Below, piece by piece: positions 1 to 7,345 of a stretch of 64,000 bases of DNA. The notes under the pieces were generated by a model, which was given only the letters and a program-made list of their open reading frames with translations, was not told the origin of the DNA and did no database searches. Origin of the DNA: Bin87 sp965222895. Its GTDB lineage: Bacteria; Chloroflexota; Dehalococcoidia; Lucifugimonadales; UBA3495. How positions within the stretch are numbered: position 1 is the stretch's first letter; each line of letters opens with the position of its first letter. Position numbers and translations under genes: made by a program. The stretch is from contig CBDCVB010000001.1 of assembly GCA_965222895.1 (NCBI GenBank), positions 496,001 to 560,000 of the forward strand. The letters are read 5' to 3'.

Positions 1-90
1 TTCCCTCTTCGGCACCTGGCGCGCCCAAGGACTGAATCCCCTCGCCGCTTGCCGACAACTGCTCTCTTCCCCGCAAGTCTGAACAGTTAC
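1..90 (+). mobile_element. 3' end of an IS66-family element (cut by window edge)
   Basis: Bases 2-82 encode the last 26 residues of an IS66 TnpC transposase, nearly identical to the C-termini of the two complete copies in this window, and end at the same terminal inverted repeat ctgaacagttac. It lies in the opposite orientation to the copy at 1875-3326. The rest of the element is outside the window, so whether it is intact cannot be told. Confidence 0.9.
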
Positions 91-116
91 GCCGCCGCAC
101 GTGTACCCGCTTAATC

Positions 117-246
117 TGTCATTGCGAGCAGCGCCCGCTCATCCCGAGCTCGTCAAGGGACGTGGCAATCCCGATAAGATTGAACACACGTCGGCGAACC
201 GCCGTTGCTACGGCGACGAGATTGCCACGCTACGCTCGCAATGACA
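117..246. repeat. Palindromic MITE-like repeat, copy A
   Basis: The core is bounded by the 12-bp inverted repeat tgtcattgcgag / ctcgcaatgaca. Outside it are further inverted bases of the form gtacccgctt and ttgggtacgc. The inner part reads gtggcaatc...gagattgccac. The same architecture recurs at about 313, 4930, 11755, 11914 and 39166. No coding capacity is evident. With copy B it fills the gene-free stretch between the IS66 end and the decarboxylase gene. Confidence 0.85.
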
Positions 247-312
247 AATTGGGTACGCATGAAAAGTGGGTACGCATGAGGGGATGGCGGCCCTTGCATA
301 CCCACTTTGATC

Positions 313-421
313 TGTCATTGCGAGGAGCATAGCGACGCGGCAATCTCGATGAGGTTGAATACACGTCGGCGAACCGGCGTCGCTACGGCGACGAGATTGC
401 CACGCTACGCTCGTGATGACG
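313..421. repeat. Palindromic MITE-like repeat, copy B
   Basis: Same family as copy A, 66 bp away. The left end tgtcattgcgag is intact and the right end is slightly decayed (ctcgtgatgacg). It is preceded by the flanking motif tacccacttt and ends about 10 bp from the stop codon of the minus-strand decarboxylase gene, so it could serve as the 3' hairpin of that transcript. That role is inferred from position. Confidence 0.8.
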
Positions 422-430
422 GAAGTTTGG

Positions 431-1009
431 TTAGCTCACCTGCGCCAGCCACTGGGTGAAGGTGTGGCCCAGGGTTACCGGGTCATCCAGCAGCAGGGGG
501 ATTCCTGATGCGTTGCCGGGGGCGATTTTCATGTGTACAAAGGCGGGGCCGGCGGTGGCGACGGCTTCGGTTAGCGATTGCTGGAGGGTTTCAAGGTCGT
601 CGGCACGCCAGACTTTGAGGTTGCAGGAGGCGGCGATGTCGGCGAGATCGAGGTGGGTGGTGAAGGTGGCCTGGCCGCCGGTGGAGGCGTACTGCTGATT
701 GTCCAGGACGATGAGGAGCAGGTTATCCGGTTGGAGGTAACCGATGCTGGTGAGGGAGTTGAGGTTCATCAGCATACCGCCGTCGCCTTCGACGCCGACG
801 ATTTTGCGGTGTCCAGCGGATTCCAGGCCGAGGCTGAGGCCGAGCAGGATGCTGCTGACCAGGCCCATTGAATCCACGACGTAGAGGTGGTTGGCGCGGC
901 GGTCGAGGTCCGCCATTTCCCGGCTGGTGGAGCCGCAGGTGAAAACCACCGGCTCGGCGGCGAACTCGGTGGAGATGGTTTGCAGGGCGTCGATTCTGGG
1001 CGTGGTCAT
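431..1009 (-). CDS. Thiamine-diphosphate decarboxylase, beta (TPP-binding) subunit; sulfopyruvate/phosphonopyruvate decarboxylase-like
   Basis: This is the C-terminal, TPP-binding half of a 2-oxoacid decarboxylase, 192 residues. It contains the TPP/Mg signature GDGGMLMNLNSL followed about 20 residues later by LDNQQYASTGG. In the ComDE sulfopyruvate decarboxylase family (and the phosphonopyruvate decarboxylase relatives) this half and a PYR-domain half are separate polypeptides; the PYR half is the next gene upstream. The reaction would be non-oxidative decarboxylation of a 3-substituted pyruvate to an aldehyde, but sulfo- versus phosphono-substrate cannot be decided here. The start is the ATG at 1009. 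An in-frame TTG at 1033 would lie inside a dispersed repeat and is less likely. No clear Shine-Dalgarno precedes it, so translation may depend on the upstream gene. Confidence 0.75.
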   Translation of the reverse strand: MTTPRIDALQTISTEFAAEPVVFTCGSTSREMADLDRRANHLYVVDSMGLVSSILLGLSLGLESAGHRKIVGVEGDGGMLMNLNSLTSIGYLQPDNLLLIVLDNQQYASTGGQATFTTHLDLADIAASCNLKVWRADDLETLQQSLTEAVATAGPAFVHMKIAPGNASGIPLLLDDPVTLGHTFTQWLAQVS

Positions 1010-1020
1010 TTGGCTATCAA

Positions 1021-1051
1021 CATGGATGGACAAGATTTACAGGATTGGGCA
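1021..1051. repeat. Dispersed short repeat (catggatgRaca family), copy 1
   Basis: The sequence catggatggacaagattt followed by acaggatt belongs to a short internally repetitive motif (units of about 10 bp, gga-tgg-aca type). It recurs at 4264, 40873 and 48225, always at a gene border. Here it sits immediately 5' of the decarboxylase beta subunit. Confidence 0.6.
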
Positions 1052-1120
1052 GGTTTTCAGGGTTGGGGCTTTGGTTGTGGGAGTCGTGGTAGTGGTGTGA
1101 ATTTTGCTTCCGACGAGATC

Positions 1121-1186
1121 ACCCTCACCCTCCCCCATTGGACGAGATGACCCTCACCCTAACCCTCTCCCATCGAGGGAGAGGGG
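1121..1186. repeat. Dispersed GC-rich hairpin repeat (ccctctccc-type)
   Basis: The segment ccctcaccctaaccctctc followed by ccatcgagggagagggg forms a hairpin (cctctccc/gggagagg), preceded by a truncated copy of its own left part (accctcaccctccccc). The same repeat in the opposite orientation is found inside ybeY at 56762, and its hairpin core forms the terminator after thiC. Here it separates the two decarboxylase subunit genes. Confidence 0.7.
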
Positions 1187-1196
1187 ATTTGATCGG

Positions 1197-1721
1197 TTAG
1201 TCCTTCAAATTCAAAAAAACCACTATGGGTCGGCGGGTCATTTGGGCGTAGTCGTAGGCGGATTTGATGACGTTGGGCCACTGGTCGAAGGGGACTCGGT
1301 AGTCGAGGGCAGAGGCTTTGATTTTCATTGATTCGACCATTTCGAGGGCGGTTTCGGAGTAGTTGTGGACGGCGGCGTTGAACTCGCCGAATCCGCCGCG
1401 CCGGATGGCGAGGATGAGCATGGGCATGTGGTAGGCCATGGCGAAGGTGGTGAGGGCCACCATGGAGTTGCCCAAGCCAACGTCCTGGATGAACATGACG
1501 CCCTTGCGTCCCGACATGGCGAGGCCGGAGAGGATGCCGATGCCTTCTTCTTCGCGCGCCACCGGAAAGCATCGGACACCCTCGGCGGCCTCGAAATGGG
1601 TTACGACGGGAGCGCCGAAGCTGTCGGGTATGTGGATGACGAACTCGACGCCGATGTTTTCGAGTCCGGCGATAACGGCGGCGCAGGCGTCGGTGCGGTA
1701 AGCGGTGGTAGGGGAGACCAT
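1197..1721 (-). CDS. Thiamine-diphosphate decarboxylase, alpha (PYR-domain) subunit; sulfopyruvate/phosphonopyruvate decarboxylase-like
   Basis: This 174-residue protein is the PYR-domain half of a TPP-dependent 2-oxoacid decarboxylase. REEEGIGILSGLAMSG carries the conserved glutamate that activates the thiamine ring, and VMFIQDVGLGNSMVAL is typical of the ComD-like alpha subunit. It would form the active site together with the beta subunit encoded 188 bp downstream. The start ATG is preceded by a modest aggac Shine-Dalgarno. Substrate is uncertain (sulfopyruvate, phosphonopyruvate or similar). No phosphoenolpyruvate mutase or sulfolactate dehydrogenase is adjacent, so the pathway cannot be read from context. 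Confidence 0.75.
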   Translation of the reverse strand: MVSPTTAYRTDACAAVIAGLENIGVEFVIHIPDSFGAPVVTHFEAAEGVRCFPVAREEEGIGILSGLAMSGRKGVMFIQDVGLGNSMVALTTFAMAYHMPMLILAIRRGGFGEFNAAVHNYSETALEMVESMKIKASALDYRVPFDQWPNVIKSAYDYAQMTRRPIVVFLNLKD

Positions 1722-1874
1722 GTTCGTGTCCTGGATTTCGGCGACTGCGGGATTTATGGCGGGGAGTTTAGCGACGTTGGCAAGTCGTTACAACCGGCGA
1801 ATCTGGCATCAAAACGAGATTACCGCGCTGCACTCGCGATGCCAGAGGAGAACTGTCCTTCGACAGGTTCAGGA

Positions 1875-3326
1875 GTAACTGTTCAGAGTTGCGGGGAAGA
1901 GAGCAGTTGTCGGCAGGCATTGAGGGGATTCAGTCCTTGGGCGCGCCAGGTGCCGAAGAGGGAAGCCAGGGTCATCTTGCTTCTGCTGCCTCGTTGCGAC
2001 CGGGTGCCGCCGCTGATCTTGCGACTGACGACCAGGTGGCGCAGGCTGCGTTCGGCGGCGTTGTTGTCCGGTGGCGCCTCCGGTTCGGCCACGAAGACGA
2101 AGAGTTCTTTGATATGGCGCTCGATGCGTCGGCATAGCTTGGCCTGGGTTGCCGAGGGGTCGTGAAGGAAGGGTTGGCAAATGGCCAGCAACTGCCGTTC
2201 CAGTGCCAGTTGAGCGGTGCGGCGCCGCTTGGCCTGAGGATGGGCGCTGGCTTTGGCCCGGTCGTAAATCTCGTGGACGGCGTCGGCCCACTGCGCCAGT
2301 GGCGCGTCATCGGGGTAGAGGGTTCGCAGGTCGTGGATGTCCCGCAGCAGATGGACCCAGCAGCGCTGTTTGGGGCCCTCGTAATGGTGGTAGGCGGCGT
2401 AGAAATCGCTGACCAGGACGCCGGAGAAGGTGTCGCCCAGAGCTTCATCCACCACTTCCTTGTTGCGACCCCGCCGCAGGAAGTAGCGCGCCGATGGTGT
2501 GCTGAAAGTCCACACGTAGCCGTTGTTGCCATCCTCACGCCAGCCGGTCTCGTCGGCATGGACCACTGGGCTGGCGCGGACTTGGGCCAGAATCCGGTCC
2601 ACTGCGGCCTGGGCCCTTTGCGCGGTACGATGCACCGCAGCCATGATGGCTCCCACGCTGAGGCTTAGCCCATGGACGGTGTGCAGATACCGCTGGATGA
2701 CGGCGATGGGCAGTCGGGCCTCCTCTCGGAGCGTGGCGATCAGGCTGATCAAGTTGATACCCATGCGCTGCTGGCCCATTACCACGCCGTCCAATTGCGC
2801 CGGGGAAACGCAGCGGCGTCGGCACCCCGGACAATCCCTGGCGATGTAGACGTGCTCGGTAACTTCCGCCGGAACCTGGGGCAGCTCGATGACCTCCCGG
2901 GTGCGCTGGGTCCAGCCGCCGGATAACAGCGTTCCGCAGTCGGGACAGTGGTCCACCAAATGCTCCACCCGACGGGTGGGCGTCATGCGACGGCGGGCAA
3001 AGCCGTGGGGCCGGGGCTGGCGTGGCGCTTTGGGCTGGGCCGGTTTCCGGCTGGCTTCGGGTTTGACACCGGGCATCCCCCGGGCGCCACTGGGTTTGGC
3101 CCGCCCTTCCAGCTGAGCAATCCGCTTCTCCAGGCGCTCGATGACGGCCTGCTGTCGGGCTATGATGGCCTCCTGCCGTATGACGATGGCGATGAGCACA
3201 TCGCGGTCAGCGGTGGACAGGTCGATTTCCGAATCCATACCCGTTATATGACATAACCACAACCCCTCGCGCAAGCCATCCCCGAACCTCTTTGAACCAA
3301 TTCCCCCACCAAGTCTGAACAGTTAC
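1875..3326 (-). mobile_element. IS66-family insertion sequence, complete copy 1 (1452 bp)
   Basis: The element is bounded by gtaactgttcag on the left and its complement ctgaacagttac on the right. An 8-bp target duplication, gttcagga, lies directly outside both ends (1867-1874 and 3327-3334), the usual size for IS66. It carries only the transposase TnpC, without the accessory tnpA/tnpB of classical IS66, so it resembles the ISBst12-type subgroup. It is exactly as long as copy 2 at 23209. Confidence 0.95.
1883..3238 (-). CDS. IS66-family transposase (TnpC)
   Basis: DDE transposase of 451 residues. It has an N-terminal coiled segment (VIERLEKRIAQLEGR), a CxxC zinc-binding domain (HCPDCGTLL and CPGCRRRC), then the catalytic core with VVHADETGWR (first Asp), VSDFYAAYHHY (second Asp) and the C-terminal NNAAERSLRH region with the catalytic Glu. 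The stop is close to the left inverted repeat. The ATG at 3238 is preferred; an in-frame TTG at 3274 would add 12 residues. The coding sequence looks intact and likely functional. Confidence 0.93.
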   Translation of the reverse strand: MDSEIDLSTADRDVLIAIVIRQEAIIARQQAVIERLEKRIAQLEGRAKPSGARGMPGVKPEASRKPAQPKAPRQPRPHGFARRRMTPTRRVEHLVDHCPDCGTLLSGGWTQRTREVIELPQVPAEVTEHVYIARDCPGCRRRCVSPAQLDGVVMGQQRMGINLISLIATLREEARLPIAVIQRYLHTVHGLSLSVGAIMAAVHRTAQRAQAAVDRILAQVRASPVVHADETGWREDGNNGYVWTFSTPSARYFLRRGRNKEVVDEALGDTFSGVLVSDFYAAYHHYEGPKQRCWVHLLRDIHDLRTLYPDDAPLAQWADAVHEIYDRAKASAHPQAKRRRTAQLALERQLLAICQPFLHDPSATQAKLCRRIERHIKELFVFVAEPEAPPDNNAAERSLRHLVVSRKISGGTRSQRGSRSKMTLASLFGTWRAQGLNPLNACRQLLSSPQL

Positions 3327-3470
3327 GTTCAGGATGAGCGGTGCGGCCGGATTGACACGTTGCGGCGGTGTGCTGACGATGACGATGACGGTGGCTGATG
3401 GTGACGGCGTTGGTTGGCGGCGGGATTGCGGCGGTGTGCTGGTGGCTGGTGATGGTGGAGGCGATGGAGG

Positions 3471-4244
3471 CTAGGCCCGGATGTCGGCCAGAAAGCGGGT
3501 GGCGCTCTGGCGGACGAAATCCTGGATGTTAACCGACATCAGATGCACGCCTCGGCTGGCGAATTCCTGGAAGCGCCCCACGTTGTCGGCGGTCATGCCG
3601 GCGCCAGCCACGCCAATAATCTTGCCCTCGGCCAGCGTGCCGTCGATGACCTGGGTGATTGCGGCGTCCACATCGGCCTGGAGCGGCATACCCATGGCCT
3701 GGGTGAGGTCGCTGCTGCCGACCAGGATGGCATCCACGCCGTTGACGCTGGCAATGTCGCGCACGTTGGCAACTGCCTCGGGGGTTTCGACCATGGCGAT
3801 GATGAGCGTTTCGCGGTTGGCGGCTTCGTAGTATTCGGCGGGAGGCAAACCGCTGCCGAGTCGGTTGGTGCGTCCGCCGGTGGAGCTGCTGCGGTCGCCC
3901 ATGGGATAGTAGTGGGCGGCCTGGGCCACGGCTTCGGCCTCGGCGCGGTTGTTGACGTGGGGGACGATGAGTCCCTGGGCGCCGCGGTCGAGGAAACGCA
4001 GCAGCGTGGACGGCTGGGCGTTGGGAACACGCACCACCGGCGTAATGTCGTGGAGCTCGGCGGCGCGAATCATGTTCTCGGATTCAGAGTCATTGGAAGA
4101 ACCGTGTTCGCAGTCGATCCAGACCCAATCGAAGCCGAGGACGCCGTACATTTCGACCAGGATGGGAGCGTAGAAGTTGATGCTGCCGCCGACGGCGATT
4201 TGGCCGGCGAGGAGTTTGGCTTTGGCCCGGTTGGTTCTGACCAT
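3471..4244 (-). CDS. HpcH/HpaI aldolase/citrate lyase family protein
   Basis: Class II pyruvate aldolase family, 257 residues, the usual length. WVWIDCEHGSSNDSE carries the conserved Asp/Glu-His segment, RFLDRGAQGLIVPHV matches the Arg and substrate-binding loop, AMVETPEAVANV holds the metal-binding Glu, and DAILVGSSDLTQAMG is the second metal/substrate motif. Members cleave 4-hydroxy-2-oxo acids into pyruvate plus an aldehyde using a divalent metal. The precise substrate is unknown. A strong Shine-Dalgarno (ggaggg, 5 bp before the ATG) fixes the start. About 135 bp of low-complexity G-rich sequence with two copies of ttgcggcggtgtgctg separate its stop from the IS66 element, so the 3' side was altered by that insertion. 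Confidence 0.85.
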   Translation of the reverse strand: MVRTNRAKAKLLAGQIAVGGSINFYAPILVEMYGVLGFDWVWIDCEHGSSNDSESENMIRAAELHDITPVVRVPNAQPSTLLRFLDRGAQGLIVPHVNNRAEAEAVAQAAHYYPMGDRSSSTGGRTNRLGSGLPPAEYYEAANRETLIIAMVETPEAVANVRDIASVNGVDAILVGSSDLTQAMGMPLQADVDAAITQVIDGTLAEGKIIGVAGAGMTADNVGRFQEFASRGVHLMSVNIQDFVRQSATRFLADIRA

Positions 4245-4263
4245 TTTGACCCTCCGTTGTTGG

Positions 4264-4298
4264 TTTTTTACATGGATGAACAGGATGGACAGGATTTT
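4264..4298. repeat. Dispersed short repeat (catggatgRaca family), copy 2
   Basis: It reads tttttacatggatgaacagg then atggacaggatttt: two near-identical 10-bp units. It lies just 5' of the aldolase gene, between it and rnpB, at the spot where the leader of the aldolase transcript or the end of the rnpB transcript would be. Confidence 0.6.
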
Positions 4299-4349
4299 AC
4301 GGGACGGGATGTTTGCGGGACAGGATTTTGCTGGAATGAAGATGAATGA

Positions 4350-4798
4350 GAGAATGCCGGGCGGCCTGTAAGCCGGGTTCTGTTTCCCGCCTTTTGGGGC
4401 GGGATGGTGGCCATCTATCTAGCCCAACTCGGTGTTAGCCGAGGCCCCCGCTAGCCGGTGTGAGCCGGATTGCGGGCAGCGTTGCCGCTGGGGTCGAGCA
4501 GCCAACCCGGGGACGAGCCGGACGCTCATGGTCCCCCTATTTGGCCTTGCTCCAGGTGGGGTTTGGCCGCCGGTGCGTCGCCACACGCGACCGGGCGCTC
4601 TTACCGCCCGATTTCACCCTTGCCGATTGCGACCGAGGCCGTAGCCGGCGGTATGTTTCTGTGCCACTGTCCGTCGCCGCTACGCTGGCGCGCATCAACG
4701 CCTGGGAGTTACCCAGCACCCTGTCCGGTGGAGCCCGGACTTTCCTCCCCGAAACGATTGCCGTCTCGCGGCGGCCACCCAGCCGTTCCGGCGTTCTC
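4350..4798 (-). ncRNA. rnpB: RNase P RNA, bacterial class A
   Basis: The catalytic RNA that matures tRNA 5' ends. On the minus strand the 5' core reads ggaggaaagtccgggctcc and the 3' end reads acagaacccggcttacaggc, the two universally conserved class A landmarks. The 5' terminus gagaacgccgg pairs with the 3' terminus ccggcattctc (10 of 11 positions), which closes helix P1 and sets the ends. The length of about 449 nt is normal to slightly long. The open frames on either strand here are incidental. Confidence 0.95.
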
Positions 4799-4806
4799 CT
4801 GATGCG

Positions 4807-4835
4807 AGGCTAGCATAGGCGGTGTGGGCGGTCAA
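4807..4835 (-). promoter_or_regulatory. Probable sigma70-type promoter of rnpB
   Basis: On the minus strand ttgacc is followed after 17 bp by tagcct, placing the start site about 7 bp later at the 5' end of the RNase P helix P1. The -35 box is near consensus and the -10 is weaker. Position relative to the RNA end is the main support. Confidence 0.5.
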
Positions 4836-4929
4836 GGAAAGAGGCGGCCTCACGCGTACCCACTTTATCGGCCAGAACAGCTGAATGGCGCTTGTTCATC
4901 AAGGCGGCCTTGCGCATACCCACTTAATC

Positions 4930-5059
4930 TGTCATTGCGAGCGCAGCGTGGCAATCTCGTTGCCGTAGCAACGGCGGTTCGCCGACGTGTGTTCAACCTC
5001 ATCGGGATTGCCGCGCCCCTCGACGGCTTCGGGATGAGCGGGCGCTCCTCGCAATTACA
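4930..5059. repeat. Palindromic MITE-like repeat, copy C
   Basis: It starts with tgtcattgcgag and ends with ctcgcaattaca, flanked by catacccactt on the left and gtcggtacgcgtgagc on the right. A solitary copy of the outer motif (cctcacgcgtacccacttt) lies 60 bp to the left. It occupies the gene-free stretch between rnpB and tRNA-Ile. Confidence 0.85.
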
Positions 5060-5133
5060 GATGAAAGTCGGTACGCGTGAGCACGACGATGTGGTTGCGC
5101 GTATTGGGTAAGTTTGATAAGTTATACTCACGT

Positions 5134-5210
5134 GGGCCTGTAGCTCAGGCGGTTAGAGCGCAGTCCTGATAAGACTGAGGTCGTTGGTTCGAGTCCATCC
5201 AGGCCCACCA
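5134..5210 (+). tRNA. tRNA-Ile (GAU)
   Basis: Complete cloverleaf with encoded CCA. The acceptor is gggcctg/caggccc, the D arm gctcaggcggttagagc, the anticodon stem-loop cagtc-ctgataa-gactg (anticodon GAT), and the T arm contains ggttcgagtcc. A tatact box lies 5 bp upstream. It is followed by a tandem 17-bp repeat, tgatgccgaagtYggta, before the next gene. Confidence 0.97.
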
Positions 5211-5315
5211 CTCACATCTGGATGATGCCGAAGTCGGTATGATGCCGAAGTTGGTACGTTGCCAGCGCCCCGGCGCGGATTGCCGGTCGAGACGGGTGAA
5301 CCGGAGTTAGGATAG

Positions 5316-5654
5316 ATGGGAATCAAGACCGAGCGCACGGGGGCCATCCTGGTTGCTACCGCTGAAGAAAGAGTGGATGGCGCCAACGCCCGAGAGTTCC
5401 AGAACGATCTGGAGCAGGCCATCGAAGAGAGCGACCGCACCGTCATTCTGGACCTGAAGCAGCTTTTCTACATCAGCAGCGCTGGGCTGCGGGCCATCCT
5501 GCTCACCGCCAAGATGTTGCAGAGGCAGCAGGCGAAGCTTGCCGTGTGCTCGCTGTCTGATCCGGTGCGCGAGATATTCGAGATTAGCGGGTTCGACAAG
5601 ATTATTTCCGTGCATCCGACACTGGGTGAGGCCATCACCGCCCTGGGTGGCTGA
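5316..5654 (+). CDS. STAS-domain anti-anti-sigma factor (RsbV/SpoIIAA-like)
   Basis: Single STAS domain, 112 residues, the family's standard length. LDLKQLFYISSAGLRAIL contains the DxxxLxxISSAGL signature; Ser54/Ser55 is the site phosphorylated by RsbW-type kinases. In partner switching the dephosphorylated form binds the kinase and frees its target. It is the first gene of an operon with the cognate phosphatase, kinase, a ligand-binding lipoprotein and a histidine kinase. The ATG has ggagttagg upstream. No sigma factor gene lies in the operon, so the output may not be a sigma factor. Confidence 0.9.
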   Translation: MGIKTERTGAILVATAEERVDGANAREFQNDLEQAIEESDRTVILDLKQLFYISSAGLRAILLTAKMLQRQQAKLAVCSLSDPVREIFEISGFDKIISVHPTLGEAITALGG

Positions 5655-5747
5655 CCGCACCGGCGCGGCGCGAGTTCACCACCGCCGGCGCGATGAATCC
5701 GACCTGACCGCTGAAACCGCTGGATATATCTGGGTAGGCAAGGCGCG

Positions 5748-6920
5748 ATGTTGCAAGGGCCCTACAAGATACTGGTGGTCGACGACGAGCCGGATATCCA
5801 ACCCCTTTTCATGCAGCGTATGCGCCGGGACATCCGGTCTGGTCGCTACGAGCTGCTTTTTGCCGGCAACGGCGTTGAGGCGATGGAGCGATTGATCAGC
5901 GAGCGCGACATAGACATGGTAGTTACGGACATCAATATGCCGGAGATGGATGGCCTGACACTGCTGGAACAGATTCCCAGCGTTGACCCCAACATTCGGT
6001 CAGTAATCATATCCGCCTACGGCGATATGAAGAACATCCGGACGGCGATGAATCGGGGGGCGTTCGACTTTGTTATGAAGCCGCTGGATTTTGATGATTT
6101 GCGGGTTACCATCGAACGCACGTTGAGCCACATGGAGGCATGGCGGGAGGCGCTGTCGTCCCGGGACCAGTTGGTTGCGTTGCAGAACGAACTGGACATT
6201 GCCAGGCAGATGCAGCAGTCCATCCTGCCGACGTCATTTCCACAGAGTGACGCATACGGGATTTTCGCCAATATGGAGCCGGCCCGCAACGTGGGGGGCG
6301 ATTTTTTTGACCTGATGCGGCTGGAAAACGGGCTCATCGGCCTGGCCATCGCGGATGTTTCGGACAAGGGGGTGCCGGCGGCGCTAATGATGATGTCTTG
6401 CCGCACACAGTTGAAAGGGGCGGCGATTGGCAACGTGGAGCCGGGCAAGGTGCTGGCGGAGGTGAACAACCTGCTGCTGGACGGCAACGAAACCGCGATG
6501 TTCGTAACGGTGTTCTACGTGGCCTACGACCCGGCGACGGGGCAATTTACCTATGCTAACGGGGGGCACAATCCGCCGCTGGTGGTTCACGCCGACGGCA
6601 GTTCGGAAACGCTGCCGCTGACGGGCGGGGTTGCTCTCGGCCTGGTTTCAGGGCTCGGATATGCGCAGCAGACGGCGGCGCTGGCTCCCGGCGACACCCT
6701 GTTTCTCTACACCGACGGAGTTACCGAGGCGATGAACGGCGACAGCCAGGAGTTCGGGATGGACCGTCTGCGGGCGGTTTTTGCGGCGACACCTCCGGAG
6801 GATGCCCGGCAGGTGAACGAAGAAGTATTCCGGGCGGTGCGGGCTTTCGCCGGGGACCGGGCACAGTCGGACGACATTACATGCCTGACGCTGCACCGGA
6901 AGAAGGGGATGGGGTCGTGA
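5748..6920 (+). CDS. Response regulator with PP2C-type (SpoIIE/RsbU) phosphatase output
   Basis: 390 residues. The N-terminal receiver domain has the acidic pair at Asp12-Asp13, phosphoacceptor Asp61 in VVTDINMPEMDG, switch Ser in VIISAYG and Lys in FVMKPLDF. A helical linker (QNELDIARQMQQSILP) follows, then a SpoIIE/PP2C domain with metal-binding motifs GGDFFDL, IADVSDKGVPAALMM, LYTDGVTEAM and SDDITCLTL. The predicted role is to dephosphorylate the upstream STAS protein when its receiver is phosphorylated, presumably by the histidine kinase at the operon end. It overlaps the next gene by 4 bp, so the two are translationally coupled. Confidence 0.93.
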   Translation: MLQGPYKILVVDDEPDIQPLFMQRMRRDIRSGRYELLFAGNGVEAMERLISERDIDMVVTDINMPEMDGLTLLEQIPSVDPNIRSVIISAYGDMKNIRTAMNRGAFDFVMKPLDFDDLRVTIERTLSHMEAWREALSSRDQLVALQNELDIARQMQQSILPTSFPQSDAYGIFANMEPARNVGGDFFDLMRLENGLIGLAIADVSDKGVPAALMMMSCRTQLKGAAIGNVEPGKVLAEVNNLLLDGNETAMFVTVFYVAYDPATGQFTYANGGHNPPLVVHADGSSETLPLTGGVALGLVSGLGYAQQTAALAPGDTLFLYTDGVTEAMNGDSQEFGMDRLRAVFAATPPEDARQVNEEVFRAVRAFAGDRAQSDDITCLTLHRKKGMGS

Positions 6921-7345
6921 CAGAGCTACTTTCTCTGCGCTTGACCACCCAAGGCTTTGACCTGAATGTCATAGCCGCCGAGGTGGAGGCGATGGGTGAG
7001 CGTGAGAGCTGGCCCCCGGCACTGGTGTTCAAGGCCAATCTGGTGTTGGAAGAACTGACGCTTAACATCAACAACTACGGGAACTACGGGATTGATGACG
7101 ACATTCGGCAGATTGAGATAACGCTGAATTCGGAGCCGGACCGTCTGATTATTGAAGTAGTTGACGACGGCAGCCCCTTCGACCCAACTGTTGATGCCTC
7201 GGCGCCGGATACGAACGCTCCGATTGAAGAGCGGCCGGTGGGCGGCTTGGGTCTGCATCTGGTGCGTTCGATGATGGATGAAATGCGGTACAAGCGCGAG
7301 CGTGGCAAGAACCACGTGGCGCTGGTTGCGCTCCGCGATAGATGA
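6917..7345 (+). CDS. RsbW-like anti-sigma/serine kinase (GHKL ATPase)
   Basis: 142-residue GHKL ATPase. The N box is LEELTLNINNYG (Glu and Asn for Mg-ATP), the G1 box EVVDDGSPFDP, and the G2 box GGLGLHLVRSMMD. This matches RsbW/SpoIIAB kinases that bind a target and phosphorylate the STAS partner. The GTG at 6917 is chosen because it forms a gtga overlap with the phosphatase stop and has an aaggggatgggg Shine-Dalgarno; longer in-frame starts would read inside the phosphatase gene. It ends in an atga overlap with the lipoprotein gene. Confidence 0.9.
   Translation: MTELLSLRLTTQGFDLNVIAAEVEAMGERESWPPALVFKANLVLEELTLNINNYGNYGIDDDIRQIEITLNSEPDRLIIEVVDDGSPFDPTVDASAPDTNAPIEERPVGGLGLHLVRSMMDEMRYKRERGKNHVALVALRDR

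Noticed and set aside
117..421. CRISPR array
   Set aside because: Repeats here are two palindromic elements with internal symmetry, not direct repeats of constant length with unique spacers; no cas genes nearby.
1..3326. Composite transposon: two IS66 copies in inverted orientation flanking the decarboxylase genes
   Set aside because: The right copy has its own 8-bp target duplication directly at both ends (gttcagga), showing that it inserted alone.
4350..4813. Open frames of 60-117 codons on both strands
   Set aside because: They lie wholly within the RNase P RNA gene, whose conserved ends and P1 pairing are clear.
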